Positions 30,228-40,295 are shown, counted from the first letter of the stretch. The stretch: 64,000 bases of DNA from Leptospira wolffii serovar Khorat str. Khorat-H2 (GCF_000306115.2 NZ_AKWX02000007.1:744001-808000); one strand, 5' to 3'. Made by a program: numbers and translations. Notes: a model not told the origin generated them from the sequence alone.

Positions 30228-31615
30228 AAAGATTTCTCCTACTCTTTTTTTTGCTGATATTGTCCGGTCCGTTTTTGAGAGCCGAGGACAAGGTAGAAGA
30301 GAAACGTAAGTCGGAAAAGTTTTCCGTTTCCTTTTGGCAGTTTCGTATGAAAGGAACAAGCCAAACTGAGATATTCGGCGGCATTTCTCAACCTATTTCC
30401 TTTCATCTGTATTTGAAGGGGGATAAGGAGAATTCGGAATATGATCTTGAATTAGATGCGATCACGAACTCGACAAACGGTTTAAGAGTGATTCCGGGAA
30501 GAAACGCATATTTCGGAATCATCGCCAAAGGATTCTTGTGGGGAATCGGGAGAAGATCGGATCCGATCTCTTTTCCTGCTTGGGAATTTTGGAAAGATGG
30601 AGTGGAGGGAGTCTTTGCGGAATCCAGAGAAGGCGGCTTCAAGGTTCGTTTCGATCTAATGGATTTGTATCGGGGGTTTCCCTTGTTGGAGAATCAATGG
30701 CTGATTTTACAAGGGAGAAGAGATTTTTTACCGGATTTCGCAGCCTCCGAACTTCTTAGCGATACGAAATCCGATTCCTTCGCCTTAAGCAGATATAGGG
30801 CCGGTATCCAGGTTTTCGGAACATTGGACAATATATGGGTTTTGAATTGTAGAGTGCGTTATCTGTCTTTAGGCGATTGGGGTAGATTCGGATCGGAGAC
30901 TAAGGAGGCGAGAGCGCAACAAGAAATCGGAGATAAAGACTACTTAACCGAATGGAAATTAGGACTCGGATATCTGGGAAGAGTTTTCTATTTTTCCGCC
31001 GACGCATTTCTTTCTAGAGGAATGGATAAAACGGCAGGCAATCGCTTTCGTGTCGAAAAATCGATACCGATCTCCGGAGAAGCGTTACGCTTCGATACGG
31101 GATTTTATTTTCCCGGCATTAGAATTTCTTTCTTCGGCTTTCTTCCCGATCGGGAGAAGCGCAACTCCCAAGGAGAGATATTGGAGCTTGGATTTGTGGG
31201 AATGGGATCCACTCCTCTATCCAATCCGATTCTCGGTCAGGTTTGGGGTTTCTATCCGGCCGCCTGGGTCACCGGTTCCGGCTTAGAAAAAGAGGATACG
31301 ATTTATCCGGGCAAGAAGTCCGCCGGACTGATCGGTATACAAGCGGAAGGCAAGATGGGAGAGATCCGTTTCGGTGTTCGATATACGTATATTTCCTTTT
31401 TGGATACGAAAGTAGAAACCTCCGGTAGATGGAGTCTTTCTACTTCCTCTTTTAGCAAGGATTTCGTTAGGGAAGCGGTAATCCATATCTCCTGGTTTCC
31501 GTTCCCGCCGGAATCCGATTATATTCGCCTGGATCTGGGAGGATTCGAGTCCCAGGACGCCTTAGGGCTAAAACAGTGGTTTTTGCTTTTGAGATTGGGG
31601 GCGGCATGGGAATGA
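30224..31615 (+). CDS. Probable outer-membrane beta-barrel protein
   Basis: From ATG 30224, preceded by AGGAGG, the product has 463 residues with a signal peptide (MKRFLLLFFLLILSGPFLRA, cleavage near residue 20). The mature part lacks long hydrophobic helices and instead has alternating, aromatic-rich strands ending in a Phe/Leu-rich terminal strand, as in outer-membrane barrels. No named family was recognised. Starts further upstream would lie inside the previous gene and are rejected. Four-base overlaps with both neighbours indicate a coupled operon. Confidence 0.6.
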   Translation: MKRFLLLFFLLILSGPFLRAEDKVEEKRKSEKFSVSFWQFRMKGTSQTEIFGGISQPISFHLYLKGDKENSEYDLELDAITNSTNGLRVIPGRNAYFGIIAKGFLWGIGRRSDPISFPAWEFWKDGVEGVFAESREGGFKVRFDLMDLYRGFPLLENQWLILQGRRDFLPDFAASELLSDTKSDSFALSRYRAGIQVFGTLDNIWVLNCRVRYLSLGDWGRFGSETKEARAQQEIGDKDYLTEWKLGLGYLGRVFYFSADAFLSRGMDKTAGNRFRVEKSIPISGEALRFDTGFYFPGIRISFFGFLPDREKRNSQGEILELGFVGMGSTPLSNPILGQVWGFYPAAWVTGSGLEKEDTIYPGKKSAGLIGIQAEGKMGEIRFGVRYTYISFLDTKVETSGRWSLSTSSFSKDFVREAVIHISWFPFPPESDYIRLDLGGFESQDALGLKQWFLLLRLGAAWE

Positions 31616-33363
31616 AAGGTATACGTTATTCGATATTCTTATTCTTTTTGCTCTCCTGCTCGAATATGGAATCTACTCTTTCCCTTTTTGTTTCCGACCT
31701 GGAATATCCGAAGGCATTCTTCTCTTATCCCGGTAGATTTACCCCCGAAGGTAAGAAGAGGAATGTGAGAGATGAGATCCTTCGAATTATACGGGAAACG
31801 GAACATGAGATCTATATGCAGGTTTATTCTTTCAACGATCCGGAGATCGAATCGGAACTCTTGGATTCGGTAAAAAGAGGAATCAAATTGGAGATCGAAG
31901 GAGAATGGGGGAAGGATTACCCGATGGGAATTCTTCCTTTCCTAAGCTATTGGAAAGGAACCGGCCTGCACCATACGAAAGTCCTGGTTTCCGATAAGAC
32001 ACATGTCTTTCTGGGAACGGGAAATTTCACTTATTACGGTTTAGAAAGGGACCTGAACGGCTATATAGAATTCCTTCTTCCTTGGTCTCAGTCGGAAGAT
32101 TTTCGGCTTTTCCTGGAGGAGAAATATTCCTTCCCGGTATTTCAGATCGGCTGTTTGGAATTCAGAAACTCACCTAAAGAGGGATTCTCTATCCAGAATC
32201 GATTTTTGAATTCCATAGAATCCTCAAAGGAAAGAATCGATTATCTAATTTTCGATCATTACGATCCAATTATGAGTATAGGTATGGCGGCTTCCCGTTC
32301 GGTCGGAATTCGCGGAATTTATGACAGACCCGTAGATCCGGAAGGAAAAATCCTTTCGCGCTTAGGAAAATTCAAAATCTACGAGGACGGAAACGAAGAC
32401 CGGCTGGACGATCCGGAACCCGGAAAAGGAGGACTTCTCCATCATAAATCCATGATGCTTGACGGAGTAGAATTGCTTACGGGTTCCTATAATTTTTCCG
32501 CAAGCGCCCGAGATTCCAATCGAGAGATTTCCGTTAGAACGAAACACGATAGGTTGGTCACGGATTTTAAAAGCGAGTTTGAAAGAATATTAGCTTATTC
32601 CTCCGTCTACGAGGAGCGGGGGAGTGCGGGGATCGACTCTTTTTGGATCGATTCCGTTAACCGATCTTTGTGTAGATCGGGTTCTTCTCCGGAGGAAGCT
32701 TTACTGGATCTAGGGTCCGGATGGTTTCGCTGGAGGAATTTCTATAAATGGAAGGAGGGGGAATCTTGCAGAAAAATTTCCGAATACGAAACCGTCAGTT
32801 CCCGTTATATCGGAGGAAAGACGGAGTTTCCTACGGATTTTTGGGAAGATTTGGGAGCGAGACTCTATTCTAGGGAAGGAAGAATCCTGCTTTCTTCGGA
32901 GGGGAATGGAAACCTAAACGATTTTTATCTGGCCATACGAAAGCCCGCTTTTTTCCTACGTCCGGATTCTATTCTATTTACCGACTCTGCATGGATATTT
33001 CCCCCGGCAGCGGATCTAGAAGAGATTTCAAACGCAATTCTTCCTATGGGTGCCTGGATTTTAAGTAGGGGCAAAGTTCCGGAGAAAGCTAATGTAAGTA
33101 TATCCTCCGGAGTATATTATCTATCTTTAAATTTGCCTGCAAATTCCGGTTTAATCCTTTTGGAATACGAAGATAAGAATTTGTATTTTTGCTATAAGAG
33201 TTTGGGATATTCTCTTAATTGGGCGGACCAAATCTTATATTCCGTTTGGGAAATGAATAGGGAAAGATTCCCACATGGGATTTCCAAGCAAGAATCGGAT
33301 TTTTTCGGAGAGGCCGGAGCGGGAAACAGGAGGAGAAGTAATTTATGCGGTATTGCCTTTTGA
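31612..33363 (+). CDS. HKD (phospholipase D-like) lipoprotein
   Basis: A 583-residue lipoprotein (lipobox LLSC, Cys16) with two complete HxK(x)4D motifs: H121/K123/D128 in HHTKVLVSD and H277/K279/D284 in HHKSMMLDG, each followed by the usual G-(T/S)-x-N-F. This is a phospholipase D superfamily enzyme with both half-sites, so it may act on phospholipids, cardiolipin or nucleic acid. After about residue 320 comes a roughly 260-residue C-terminal part with no motif I recognise. The ATG at 31612 overlaps the barrel gene stop; an in-frame ATG lies two codons earlier (31606). Confidence 0.83.
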   Translation: MKGIRYSIFLFFLLSCSNMESTLSLFVSDLEYPKAFFSYPGRFTPEGKKRNVRDEILRIIRETEHEIYMQVYSFNDPEIESELLDSVKRGIKLEIEGEWGKDYPMGILPFLSYWKGTGLHHTKVLVSDKTHVFLGTGNFTYYGLERDLNGYIEFLLPWSQSEDFRLFLEEKYSFPVFQIGCLEFRNSPKEGFSIQNRFLNSIESSKERIDYLIFDHYDPIMSIGMAASRSVGIRGIYDRPVDPEGKILSRLGKFKIYEDGNEDRLDDPEPGKGGLLHHKSMMLDGVELLTGSYNFSASARDSNREISVRTKHDRLVTDFKSEFERILAYSSVYEERGSAGIDSFWIDSVNRSLCRSGSSPEEALLDLGSGWFRWRNFYKWKEGESCRKISEYETVSSRYIGGKTEFPTDFWEDLGARLYSREGRILLSSEGNGNLNDFYLAIRKPAFFLRPDSILFTDSAWIFPPAADLEEISNAILPMGAWILSRGKVPEKANVSISSGVYYLSLNLPANSGLILLEYEDKNLYFCYKSLGYSLNWADQILYSVWEMNRERFPHGISKQESDFFGEAGAGNRRRSNLCGIAF

Positions 33364-34674
33364 AATTTCGGATTCTCCCCGGACGAATAATCCTAGAAGT
33401 AGCCAGAATAGAATGACCACCTCGTCGTCCTGGAAGTAGCACTGGAATAGTCCGGAAACGAAAAATCCCAATAATCCGTAGAAGAAAAGTATTCTAGAGA
33501 ACTCTTGTTTGGATCGGAAAAGAAAATAAAGTATGGATCCTGCAAGACTTAGATAGATAAGTGCACCCGGCAGTCCGAATATCGTTGCCAGATGGAAATA
33601 ATCGTTATGAGCGTGTCCTCTCTGGGTCACTTCGTAAAAGTATGCGAGTTCCGGATACGTTTCGGATTGTTCGGTTCTCGTTTTATCGATCGAGGCATTA
33701 TAATTGCCCGGTCCTACTCCGATCCAGGGGTGATCTTGCACGAGAGGAAATGTGGATACCCAAATGAAAGTCCTTCCTGAATCCGTGTGTTTTTCCTTTC
33801 CGAAGAGGGGACCTATGACTTTTTTGCCGGCCGGACTAAACGCTAAGACGGAGGACACTAAAAGGAGTAATGCTAGGAAGGCTCCTGCTCCTTTGGCGAG
33901 GAAAGACTTGGGCAATTCTTTACGCACAAAGAATAGATGTATTCCCGCTAAGCCCAGAGTCACACCTGCGCCGATCATACTGGATCTAGCCTGATTCAAC
34001 AAGAAGACGACGATGTAGAATAATAGTAGCGCGCCCGACCAAAGAACGCTTTTCCATTTTCGGTCGGCAAGTGTCCTCAGGAAATAAAAGGTCACGAATG
34101 CGGAGAAGAATTGCATCAGTCCGCCGAAGGTGAGATGCGTATTCATGAGCCCTATGGAAATATAAATCGGAACGGACAGGATGGATCCGAGAGGGTGCGT
34201 GAATTTGTACGTGGACGATTCCTTATAAAGCTCCGATACGAGTCTGGCTAAACGCACCGGGGAAAATCCTCCTATAAAACCGGTGATCACTAGTACGAGT
34301 AAAAGCCAGAAGAGTGCTCGATACGTCTTAGCCAAATCCTCTTTCGAAACGAAACAAACGGATAAGAATCCGAAGAATAGAAAGAAATCCTTAAGCTCGC
34401 CGTTCCATGCGTTCTTGATCGGAACGGAATTCGGAGAGTCTAAAAATCTATGCGCTCCGAATACAATGAAATACCAGGCGAATAACGAAACAGAGAGTAG
34501 AAATAGGGGATGTCTTGCCCAATTTCGGTTCCGATTCTCGGAAAGAAGGTAATGAGTTAATCCGAAAAGAAAGGAAAGAACTAAGAATCCCTGGCTTAAG
34601 CTTACGGAGACTCCGATGGTTACGAAAGTTGCGTACAAGCAAAAAAGATGGGATTTTCTAAAAATATCTTTCAT
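33343..34674 (-). CDS. O-antigen ligase/polymerase family membrane protein (Wzy_C)
   Basis: A 443-residue polytopic inner-membrane protein with roughly ten to twelve predicted helices. The large periplasmic loop near the C-terminus carries the Wzy_C/WaaL hallmarks [11 protein letters not shown] and [16 protein letters not shown]. Such proteins transfer or polymerise undecaprenyl-linked glycan (O-antigen ligase, polymerase, or protein glycosyl-oligosaccharide transferase); which one cannot be settled here. Its 3' end overlaps the HKD gene by 21 bases. It is divergent from the GT4 gene. Confidence 0.87.
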   Translation of the reverse strand: MKDIFRKSHLFCLYATFVTIGVSVSLSQGFLVLSFLFGLTHYLLSENRNRNWARHPLFLLSVSLFAWYFIVFGAHRFLDSPNSVPIKNAWNGELKDFFLFFGFLSVCFVSKEDLAKTYRALFWLLLVLVITGFIGGFSPVRLARLVSELYKESSTYKFTHPLGSILSVPIYISIGLMNTHLTFGGLMQFFSAFVTFYFLRTLADRKWKSVLWSGALLLFYIVVFLLNQARSSMIGAGVTLGLAGIHLFFVRKELPKSFLAKGAGAFLALLLLVSSVLAFSPAGKKVIGPLFGKEKHTDSGRTFIWVSTFPLVQDHPWIGVGPGNYNASIDKTRTEQSETYPELAYFYEVTQRGHAHNDYFHLATIFGLPGALIYLSLAGSILYFLFRSKQEFSRILFFYGLLGFFVSGLFQCYFQDDEVVILFWLLLGLFVRGESEISKGNTA

Positions 34675-34809
34675 CGTATTAAAGGATACTTGGGGAAAGA
34701 ATCTGATTTAGCGAATGTTTGTAAATTCCATTATTTTTCCCAAAGATTCCATAGAATAAAGTGGAAAAATCCTACTTATGGGAAACATTGGTTTCGCCTA
34801 GGCATACGA

Positions 34810-36105
34810 ATGAAGATCCTTTATTTCTCGGACACCTTTCTTCCTAAAATCGACGGGGTTGCGATCTCGATGAAAAATTTCTCGGAGGCGCTAACCGAAA
34901 GGGGGCACGAGTTCATGATTTGCTGCCCTAGATACGGAGAAGGCGATTTCGATCGGATGGGAGATAAGATCCGAGTGGAGAGATTCCGTAGCGGCTATCT
35001 TCCTAGTTATCCGGATATCAAAGTAGTTTTGCCGTCTCCTTCCAAAATTAAGAGATTGATCAAGGAATTTCAACCGGATTTGGTGCATATCCACACTCCG
35101 GGACTTATGGGGCTCTATGGGATCAACGCGACGGAAAAATACGGGATTCCCAGTATCGGAACCTACCACACTCTTATGTCCGAGCAGGACATGTATCTTT
35201 CTTTCTACCGTCTTTTGAAATTGGACAAGCTGTTCATGCGGATCGGAAAGCTGAATAAAAAGATCAAAATCAAGGATCTGCTCAAATTCGAAAAATTCGA
35301 TAAGTTCAATATCCGTAAGAAAATCATTCTTAAGATCACGAATAATCTTTACGACCGTTGCGATCTGATCATTTCCCCATCCCATCTAATCAAAAAACAA
35401 TTGGAAGAGTTCGGGTTGAAAAAGCCTGTAGCAGTGATTTCCAACGGTCTGGATCTTTCCCAATTCAAGGGCAGTCCTAAAACGCTAAGCGGTCCGCCTA
35501 AATTATTGCACGTGGGTAGGATCTCCTACGAAAAGAACTGCGACGTAGTTATAAATTCGTTTAAACTCATTTTGGACAAGATTCCGGGCGCAACTCTTAC
35601 GATTATAGGAGACGGTCCCGCTCTCCCTTCCCTTAAAATCCAGGCCCAGAAATTAGGAATGGAAAACGCCGTTTCCTTTACCGGATTCATCGATCGAAAG
35701 GAATTACCGAATCATTATCCCAATTACGATCTGTTCCTGACGGCTTCTACTATGGAAACACAGGGTCTCGTGATCTTGGAATCGGTCGCTTGCGGTTTGC
35801 CCGCAGTAGGCGTGGATTCCTTCGCGATTCCTGAATTGGTCCACGACGGAGTGAACGGATACATAGCGAAGCCTTTCGATGTGAAGGATATCGCGGATAA
35901 GTCGATACGTATTCTGGAAAATCCGGAATTATACGCCAATTTCTCTAAAGAATCCATTCGGATCTCCAAAGGACATGAAATGAAGGCTTGTGTGGACAGA
36001 ATGGAAGAGGTATATAAATCGGTGGCGGAGCAAAAGGACAAAAAGAAGAAGCGCTCTATTCTAAATACGATCTTTTCCTTGGACCCTCTCGGTATCTTCG
36101 GTTAG
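34810..36105 (+). CDS. GT4-family glycosyltransferase
   Basis: A 431-residue GT-B glycosyltransferase, cytoplasmic or membrane-associated. The N-terminal fold starts [20 protein letters not shown]; the acceptor region has [15 protein letters not shown] and [11 protein letters not shown]; the donor-binding half has [17 protein letters not shown] and the E-x7-E type block [19 protein letters not shown]. The pattern resembles diacylglycerol glucosyltransferase or alpha-mannosyltransferase members. The frame is open 54 codons further upstream, but those lie in the divergent promoter region and do not match the family start, so ATG 34810 is chosen. Confidence 0.9.
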   Translation: MKILYFSDTFLPKIDGVAISMKNFSEALTERGHEFMICCPRYGEGDFDRMGDKIRVERFRSGYLPSYPDIKVVLPSPSKIKRLIKEFQPDLVHIHTPGLMGLYGINATEKYGIPSIGTYHTLMSEQDMYLSFYRLLKLDKLFMRIGKLNKKIKIKDLLKFEKFDKFNIRKKIILKITNNLYDRCDLIISPSHLIKKQLEEFGLKKPVAVISNGLDLSQFKGSPKTLSGPPKLLHVGRISYEKNCDVVINSFKLILDKIPGATLTIIGDGPALPSLKIQAQKLGMENAVSFTGFIDRKELPNHYPNYDLFLTASTMETQGLVILESVACGLPAVGVDSFAIPELVHDGVNGYIAKPFDVKDIADKSIRILENPELYANFSKESIRISKGHEMKACVDRMEEVYKSVAEQKDKKKKRSILNTIFSLDPLGIFG

Positions 36106-36106
36106 T

Positions 36107-37165
36107 TTAAAATAGAGTATTGATATTCTTGATCACATTGATGCGTTTTACGACGTCTTCCGGTGTGATCCTTTCCATACACGCAAAATCTTTTCTATAA
36201 CAGGTCGTATTTCCGTAAATACTGCAAGGTCTACAAGGAAGATCTTCGATTTGCAGTACTCCCGTATCTTCCTGTCCGAAGGGAGCGAATCCGGAAAGAG
36301 GATGAGTTGTACCGAATAATGCGATCACGGGACGCTTTAATAATGCGGCGATATGAATATTGGAAGAATCCATTCCTATGATAACATCCATTCTTTCCAT
36401 GATTCCGAGTTCTCCTCGGATGCCCAATTTACCTCCGGAAACGATTGTCATGGACTGATCTCCGTTTCTCCATTCCTCCATGACGGACGCTTCTTGGGAA
36501 GAACCGAAAAGGAAGATTCGTATATTAGGAAATTCTTCTTTGAGTAGTTTGAGAAGGGCGATGCTTTTTTCCAGGGGCCATTCTTTCAATTTGTGTCCTG
36601 CAAAAGGCGCGTAGCCGATCCATAGCCCTTCCTTCTTATCGATCTTACGTGCGAGCAAAAAGTCTTTGGCGTAAATCTTTGATTCGGGATCCACATTGAT
36701 CCATGGTCCTTTTCTTACCGTGGCGGGAAATCCCGCTTTTTCAAAAACCTTAATGTACCTGTCCACTGTATGGGGAAGTTTTCGCAGAATCTTTCTTTTC
36801 CTGCGGATTTGTCTCATTTTTTCCCTTCTTCCTTTGATGATTTGGAAAACGGGGACTCCTTTGAAACGGAAGAATAGGCTGATAAAGCGGGAACGCACGC
36901 TTGCATGCAGGTCCACGATCTTTTCGTAAGGACCTAGTTTGTTCAATTCTTTAAATAGTCTGTATAAGCCGGAGAGGCCTTTATATTTTTTTAAATTGAT
37001 CCCTATTACGTGAACATTCGGAATATTATAAAAAAATGGAGCGTAATTGCCGCGAGTTACTACGGTTAATTGTATATTCGTGTATTTTGCCGCAACGGCG
37101 ATCAGGGCGGGAGCCATCAAGGCGACGTCTCCCATTGCCGAAAATCGAAGGACGAGTAAGTTCAT
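36107..37165 (-). CDS. GT9-family glycosyltransferase (heptosyltransferase-like)
   Basis: A 352-residue protein of the ADP-heptose:LPS heptosyltransferase type. The N-terminus LLVLRFSAMGDVALMAPAL is the GT9 signature, and the donor half carries IGYAPFAGHKLKEWP, FGSSQEASVM, IGMDSSNIHIAALLKRPVIALFGTTHP and the Cys-rich CRPCSIYGNTTC. The true sugar may not be heptose. It converges on the GT4 gene with one base between, and its ATG overlaps the DUF4254 stop by four bases. Confidence 0.9.
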   Translation of the reverse strand: MNLLVLRFSAMGDVALMAPALIAVAAKYTNIQLTVVTRGNYAPFFYNIPNVHVIGINLKKYKGLSGLYRLFKELNKLGPYEKIVDLHASVRSRFISLFFRFKGVPVFQIIKGRREKMRQIRRKRKILRKLPHTVDRYIKVFEKAGFPATVRKGPWINVDPESKIYAKDFLLARKIDKKEGLWIGYAPFAGHKLKEWPLEKSIALLKLLKEEFPNIRIFLFGSSQEASVMEEWRNGDQSMTIVSGGKLGIRGELGIMERMDVIIGMDSSNIHIAALLKRPVIALFGTTHPLSGFAPFGQEDTGVLQIEDLPCRPCSIYGNTTCYRKDFACMERITPEDVVKRINVIKNINTLF

Positions 37166-37764
37166 GCCTGCTTGGTGTAAAGGGAAGGATTGAGAGACTT
37201 ATCGTTGTACATCTTCATTTGCCTGTACACCTTATAGAATTTATCTCCCTTGGAAAGATCGTCCAACAATTCGTCCAAACATACGGAGAGATCCTTTCTT
37301 TGCTCCAAAAGAACCGCGAGCTTTCTTTTACAGGTTTCTATATGTTCCGTCCCGACGTCTTTTCTTCGGGTTTGCTCGTCCATATGGTAGATCTTGAGTT
37401 CGAGAATGCTCATTCTATCTATCAGCCAAGCGGGAGTCTCGGAGTTCATTCTCGCATTCGGCTTCCTTTCCACCGTTGCGAATTGCGCGGAAATTCTATC
37501 GTCTATCTGTTCGACCAGGTCGGTTCTTTCCTGGTTTAGGGCGTCGATTTTGCGCTTAAATTGGACCAATTCGGAATCCGGAAGATCCGGGCGTCGTATT
37601 TCGTCTTCGACATGCCATTGGATGGTATCGATTTGATTCTTCTTATAAAATAAGCTCTCGTCAGAGGATTCCGGGTAGGGATTTGGGGAGGCTTTTTCTT
37701 CTTTATGCCAATCCTCGACCGATTTCTTGAATATACCGACGACTTGGGCCGAATCTAACTTCAT
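37162..37764 (-). CDS. DUF4254-family protein
   Basis: A 200-residue, highly charged, mostly helical protein lacking membrane segments. Features match the DUF4254 family: early VEDWHKEE, a central QWHVEDEIRRPDLPDSEL and RMSILELKIYHMDEQ. Family members are commonly found next to GT9 glycosyltransferases, as here, where the two genes overlap by four bases. Function is not established; a helper role in surface-glycan synthesis is inferred from that context only. Confidence 0.82.
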   Translation of the reverse strand: MKLDSAQVVGIFKKSVEDWHKEEKASPNPYPESSDESLFYKKNQIDTIQWHVEDEIRRPDLPDSELVQFKRKIDALNQERTDLVEQIDDRISAQFATVERKPNARMNSETPAWLIDRMSILELKIYHMDEQTRRKDVGTEHIETCKRKLAVLLEQRKDLSVCLDELLDDLSKGDKFYKVYRQMKMYNDKSLNPSLYTKQA

Positions 37765-37896
37765 CGGAGCTAGGTTTTACCCGTGAGACTAAAAATCAAG
37801 AGGATTTCCGAATTGTTGTCGCGACGGAAATTCGCCGTATGTCGATAATCAGATAGGCTTTACAAAATAAATTTCCTAGGTTAGGATTCTTCGCGC

Positions 37897-39657
37897 ATGA
37901 AAAAAATAGTTCCTCCGGAAGCATTGCAATTTTTGGCTTCCATTCCTTTGTTCAAAGGGCTTCCGAGAAAAATACTCGTCTTACTTTACGGACATATCGA
38001 AGAAAGAAGCGTCTACAACCATAGCGTCATCTACTATAAGGGAGAAATTTCCAAAGAGCTCTATCTGATCCGACACGGAGAAGTGATGATCTCTCTTGGA
38101 GAAGCCGGCAAGACCGTGCGATATCTGGGAGAAGGAGACGTATTCTCCGAAAACAGCGTATTGACCCGCTCCGCACATACCGGCTCGGCCACCGCAATTC
38201 TAGATACCTTACTCTATGTGATTGATGCCGAATACTTCATCAAGCTAGCTGCTAAGGAGAGAGTGCTTTCCCAAAACCTGATGAAGCTGATGGGGCAGAG
38301 AATGAGAGAGGTTCTGGAGGATTCCGGCAAGCATTCTCATTCTCCCCGTAGATTGGTTTGCCACGTGCCTTTGGAGGAGATAGAGGATTTTAAATCCCAT
38401 TTAGAGGTCGTAGTGGACCACGGTAGGAAGGCGCATGACGGTCATGTTTCCTTGGTCAAGATGGATGCCTTCTACGGTAAATCCGTTCCGGAAATGGTGA
38501 GAACCGTCTCCCAACTCAGAAAGAAATCCACGGTCCTGCATTTGTATTTTAGGAAACCGGAATTGAATCCAGAGCTGGATAAGCTCGTACAACAATGCGA
38601 TCAAATCGTATTCTGGGAGGATAATCCGGAAAGAAATCTGAGGCAGAAGAGCGAGATCCTGGATTACTGGCATCCTAGAATCCGGAATTTTTCAGGAAGG
38701 ACATCTCGCATTATAGTTTCGGATAGCCCGGCCGCTAAGCAGGAAATTCTCGCGAACGAAAAAGTGTTTCATAAAGGGGAGACCTTCGCTAGATATCTAG
38801 TCTCTAAAACCAGAGGGATCGCTTTAGGAGGAGGTGGAGCGAGGGCGTTAGGACATGTGGGCCTACTCAAGGTATTGGAAAGAGAAGGGATTCGTTTCGA
38901 TTACGTGTCCGGGTCTTCTTTCGGTGCGGTGATCGGGGCCTTGTATGCAAGGGGAGAAGATGTAGATTCTATCTACAAAATGATCGGTAAGTTTTTCGGT
39001 GGGATAGAAAAACCGTTCGATCCTACGATTCCTTTGATTTCCTTCTTCAAAGGAAAGAGAATGCTTCGCATGCTGAAGGACGCTTTCGGAACTCAGCTCA
39101 TCGAGGACTTGAAAATTCCTTTTGTGACTTCCGCGGTGGACTTGCATAGCGGTCAAGAATATGTAATGGATCAGGGGCCGGTCTGGGAAGCACTCGCCGC
39201 GGCAATGAGTCTTCCGGGAATGTTTCCACCCGTATTTAAAGGGGATCATCTCTTAATCGACGGGGGAGTCATTAATAATGTACCGGAGAATTTAATCCGT
39301 AAGAGAGGAGCGGATGTTATCCTTTCAGTGAACGTATCTCCTTTGAGGGACGAAGGTATCGTGCGATTGCTGGAAGATCGCAAGGTCACTGGTAAATCGT
39401 TCTTCAAGAATCTTTGGGAAGACATTACGTATCCTCCGATTCTGAAAATTATGGCTAGAGCCATAACCCTGGAAGGAAGAGAAATCACCAAGCTCAGAAA
39501 GGAAAAAATGGATCTTTTCATCAATCTTCATATAGAAGAATTCGCATTCACGGATTTCGGAAAATATAAGGAAATCATCAAGAAGGGAGAACTGGAGACG
39601 GACGCGGTTGTTGGAGAAATCCGTTCCTTATTCTTTCCTTCGGAAAGAAAATACTAG
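37897..39657 (+). CDS. Cyclic-nucleotide-binding patatin-like phospholipase
   Basis: A 586-residue protein with two modules. Residues about 10-130 form a cNMP-binding domain (GLPRKILVLL, ELYLIRHGEVMISLGEAG, GEGDVFSENSVL). Residues about 308-500 form the patatin lipase: oxyanion loop GGGGARALGH, nucleophile elbow G339-S-S341-F-G and catalytic D455 in LIDGGVINNVP. This is the architecture of neuropathy-target-esterase-like bacterial lipases; it probably hydrolyses phospholipid or lysophospholipid under control of a bound ligand. The middle segment has no named domain. No conventional signal peptide. Confidence 0.9.
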   Translation: MKKIVPPEALQFLASIPLFKGLPRKILVLLYGHIEERSVYNHSVIYYKGEISKELYLIRHGEVMISLGEAGKTVRYLGEGDVFSENSVLTRSAHTGSATAILDTLLYVIDAEYFIKLAAKERVLSQNLMKLMGQRMREVLEDSGKHSHSPRRLVCHVPLEEIEDFKSHLEVVVDHGRKAHDGHVSLVKMDAFYGKSVPEMVRTVSQLRKKSTVLHLYFRKPELNPELDKLVQQCDQIVFWEDNPERNLRQKSEILDYWHPRIRNFSGRTSRIIVSDSPAAKQEILANEKVFHKGETFARYLVSKTRGIALGGGGARALGHVGLLKVLEREGIRFDYVSGSSFGAVIGALYARGEDVDSIYKMIGKFFGGIEKPFDPTIPLISFFKGKRMLRMLKDAFGTQLIEDLKIPFVTSAVDLHSGQEYVMDQGPVWEALAAAMSLPGMFPPVFKGDHLLIDGGVINNVPENLIRKRGADVILSVNVSPLRDEGIVRLLEDRKVTGKSFFKNLWEDITYPPILKIMARAITLEGREITKLRKEKMDLFINLHIEEFAFTDFGKYKEIIKKGELETDAVVGEIRSLFFPSERKY

Positions 39658-39660
39658 GAT

Positions 39661-40290
39661 CTATAGGTAGCTTAGTATTTTCTCCTGGAGACGATCCGAA
39701 TGTTTTCTCCAGGAGAGTTTCCATTCTTCGCTTCCTTTGGGACCCACCTTATTCGTTAAGGATAGAACCGCTCCGAAGGGAATTCCGAGTAAGGCACAGA
39801 CTTTGGCTAGTCCGAAAACTTCCATGTTTTCGAATCCGATTCCCTCCGACTTGATCCTTTCCATTGCCCTAGGACTCAGATCTTCCAGGGTTACGGATCC
39901 CGTCCCGTTGGTTACCGATTCCAGGAACTCGGGTCCCTCGAAAGGAAAAACGAAATCCGGAAAATCGTGCTTCAATAGCATTTGATCCGGAATCCTGACC
40001 TTTTTGTCCAAGGCAGCGATTTCATAGTTCACGAAGGATCGGGAAATTCCGAATTTTCCCTCCCATTCTTTTCTAGGAATCCAGGAATAGACTCCGGAGG
40101 ATCCTATGAAGATGATGGATTTGGGGCGGGTGGCAGAAGGATCGGATAGATATTTCTGTAAATTGACGGCGGCTTCTAAGGCGCCGATTCCAGTCTCGAA
40201 AGTCCTAAGCCTGGAATCGGATTTGATTTTGTCGATTTCGCCTACAAAGGCTCCGCAAAAAAGAATTTCGGTGATTCCGTTTCCAGTCAT
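39661..40290 (-). CDS. Purine-nucleoside phosphorylase/nucleosidase-superfamily protein
   Basis: A 209-residue protein of the PNP_UDP_1 fold, resembling MTA/SAH nucleosidases and futalosine hydrolase. GIGALEAAVNL and IFIGSSGVYSW fit the phosphate/ribose strand regions, and FENMEVFGLAKVCALLGIPFGAVLSLTNKVG corresponds to the ENME ribose-binding block. The usual catalytic aspartate segment (SDxA) reads TNKVG here, so activity or substrate may differ. Last gene of an argC-acyl-CoA synthetase-nucleosidase run (five-base gap). Confidence 0.7.
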   Translation of the reverse strand: MTGNGITEILFCGAFVGEIDKIKSDSRLRTFETGIGALEAAVNLQKYLSDPSATRPKSIIFIGSSGVYSWIPRKEWEGKFGISRSFVNYEIAALDKKVRIPDQMLLKHDFPDFVFPFEGPEFLESVTNGTGSVTLEDLSPRAMERIKSEGIGFENMEVFGLAKVCALLGIPFGAVLSLTNKVGPKGSEEWKLSWRKHSDRLQEKILSYL

Positions 40291-40295
40291 TTTAT

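Noticed and set aside
34648..34809. 54-codon N-terminal extension of the GT4 glycosyltransferase
   Set aside because: The family fold begins at [10 protein letters not shown] (34810) and the extension overlaps the opposite gene's start region.
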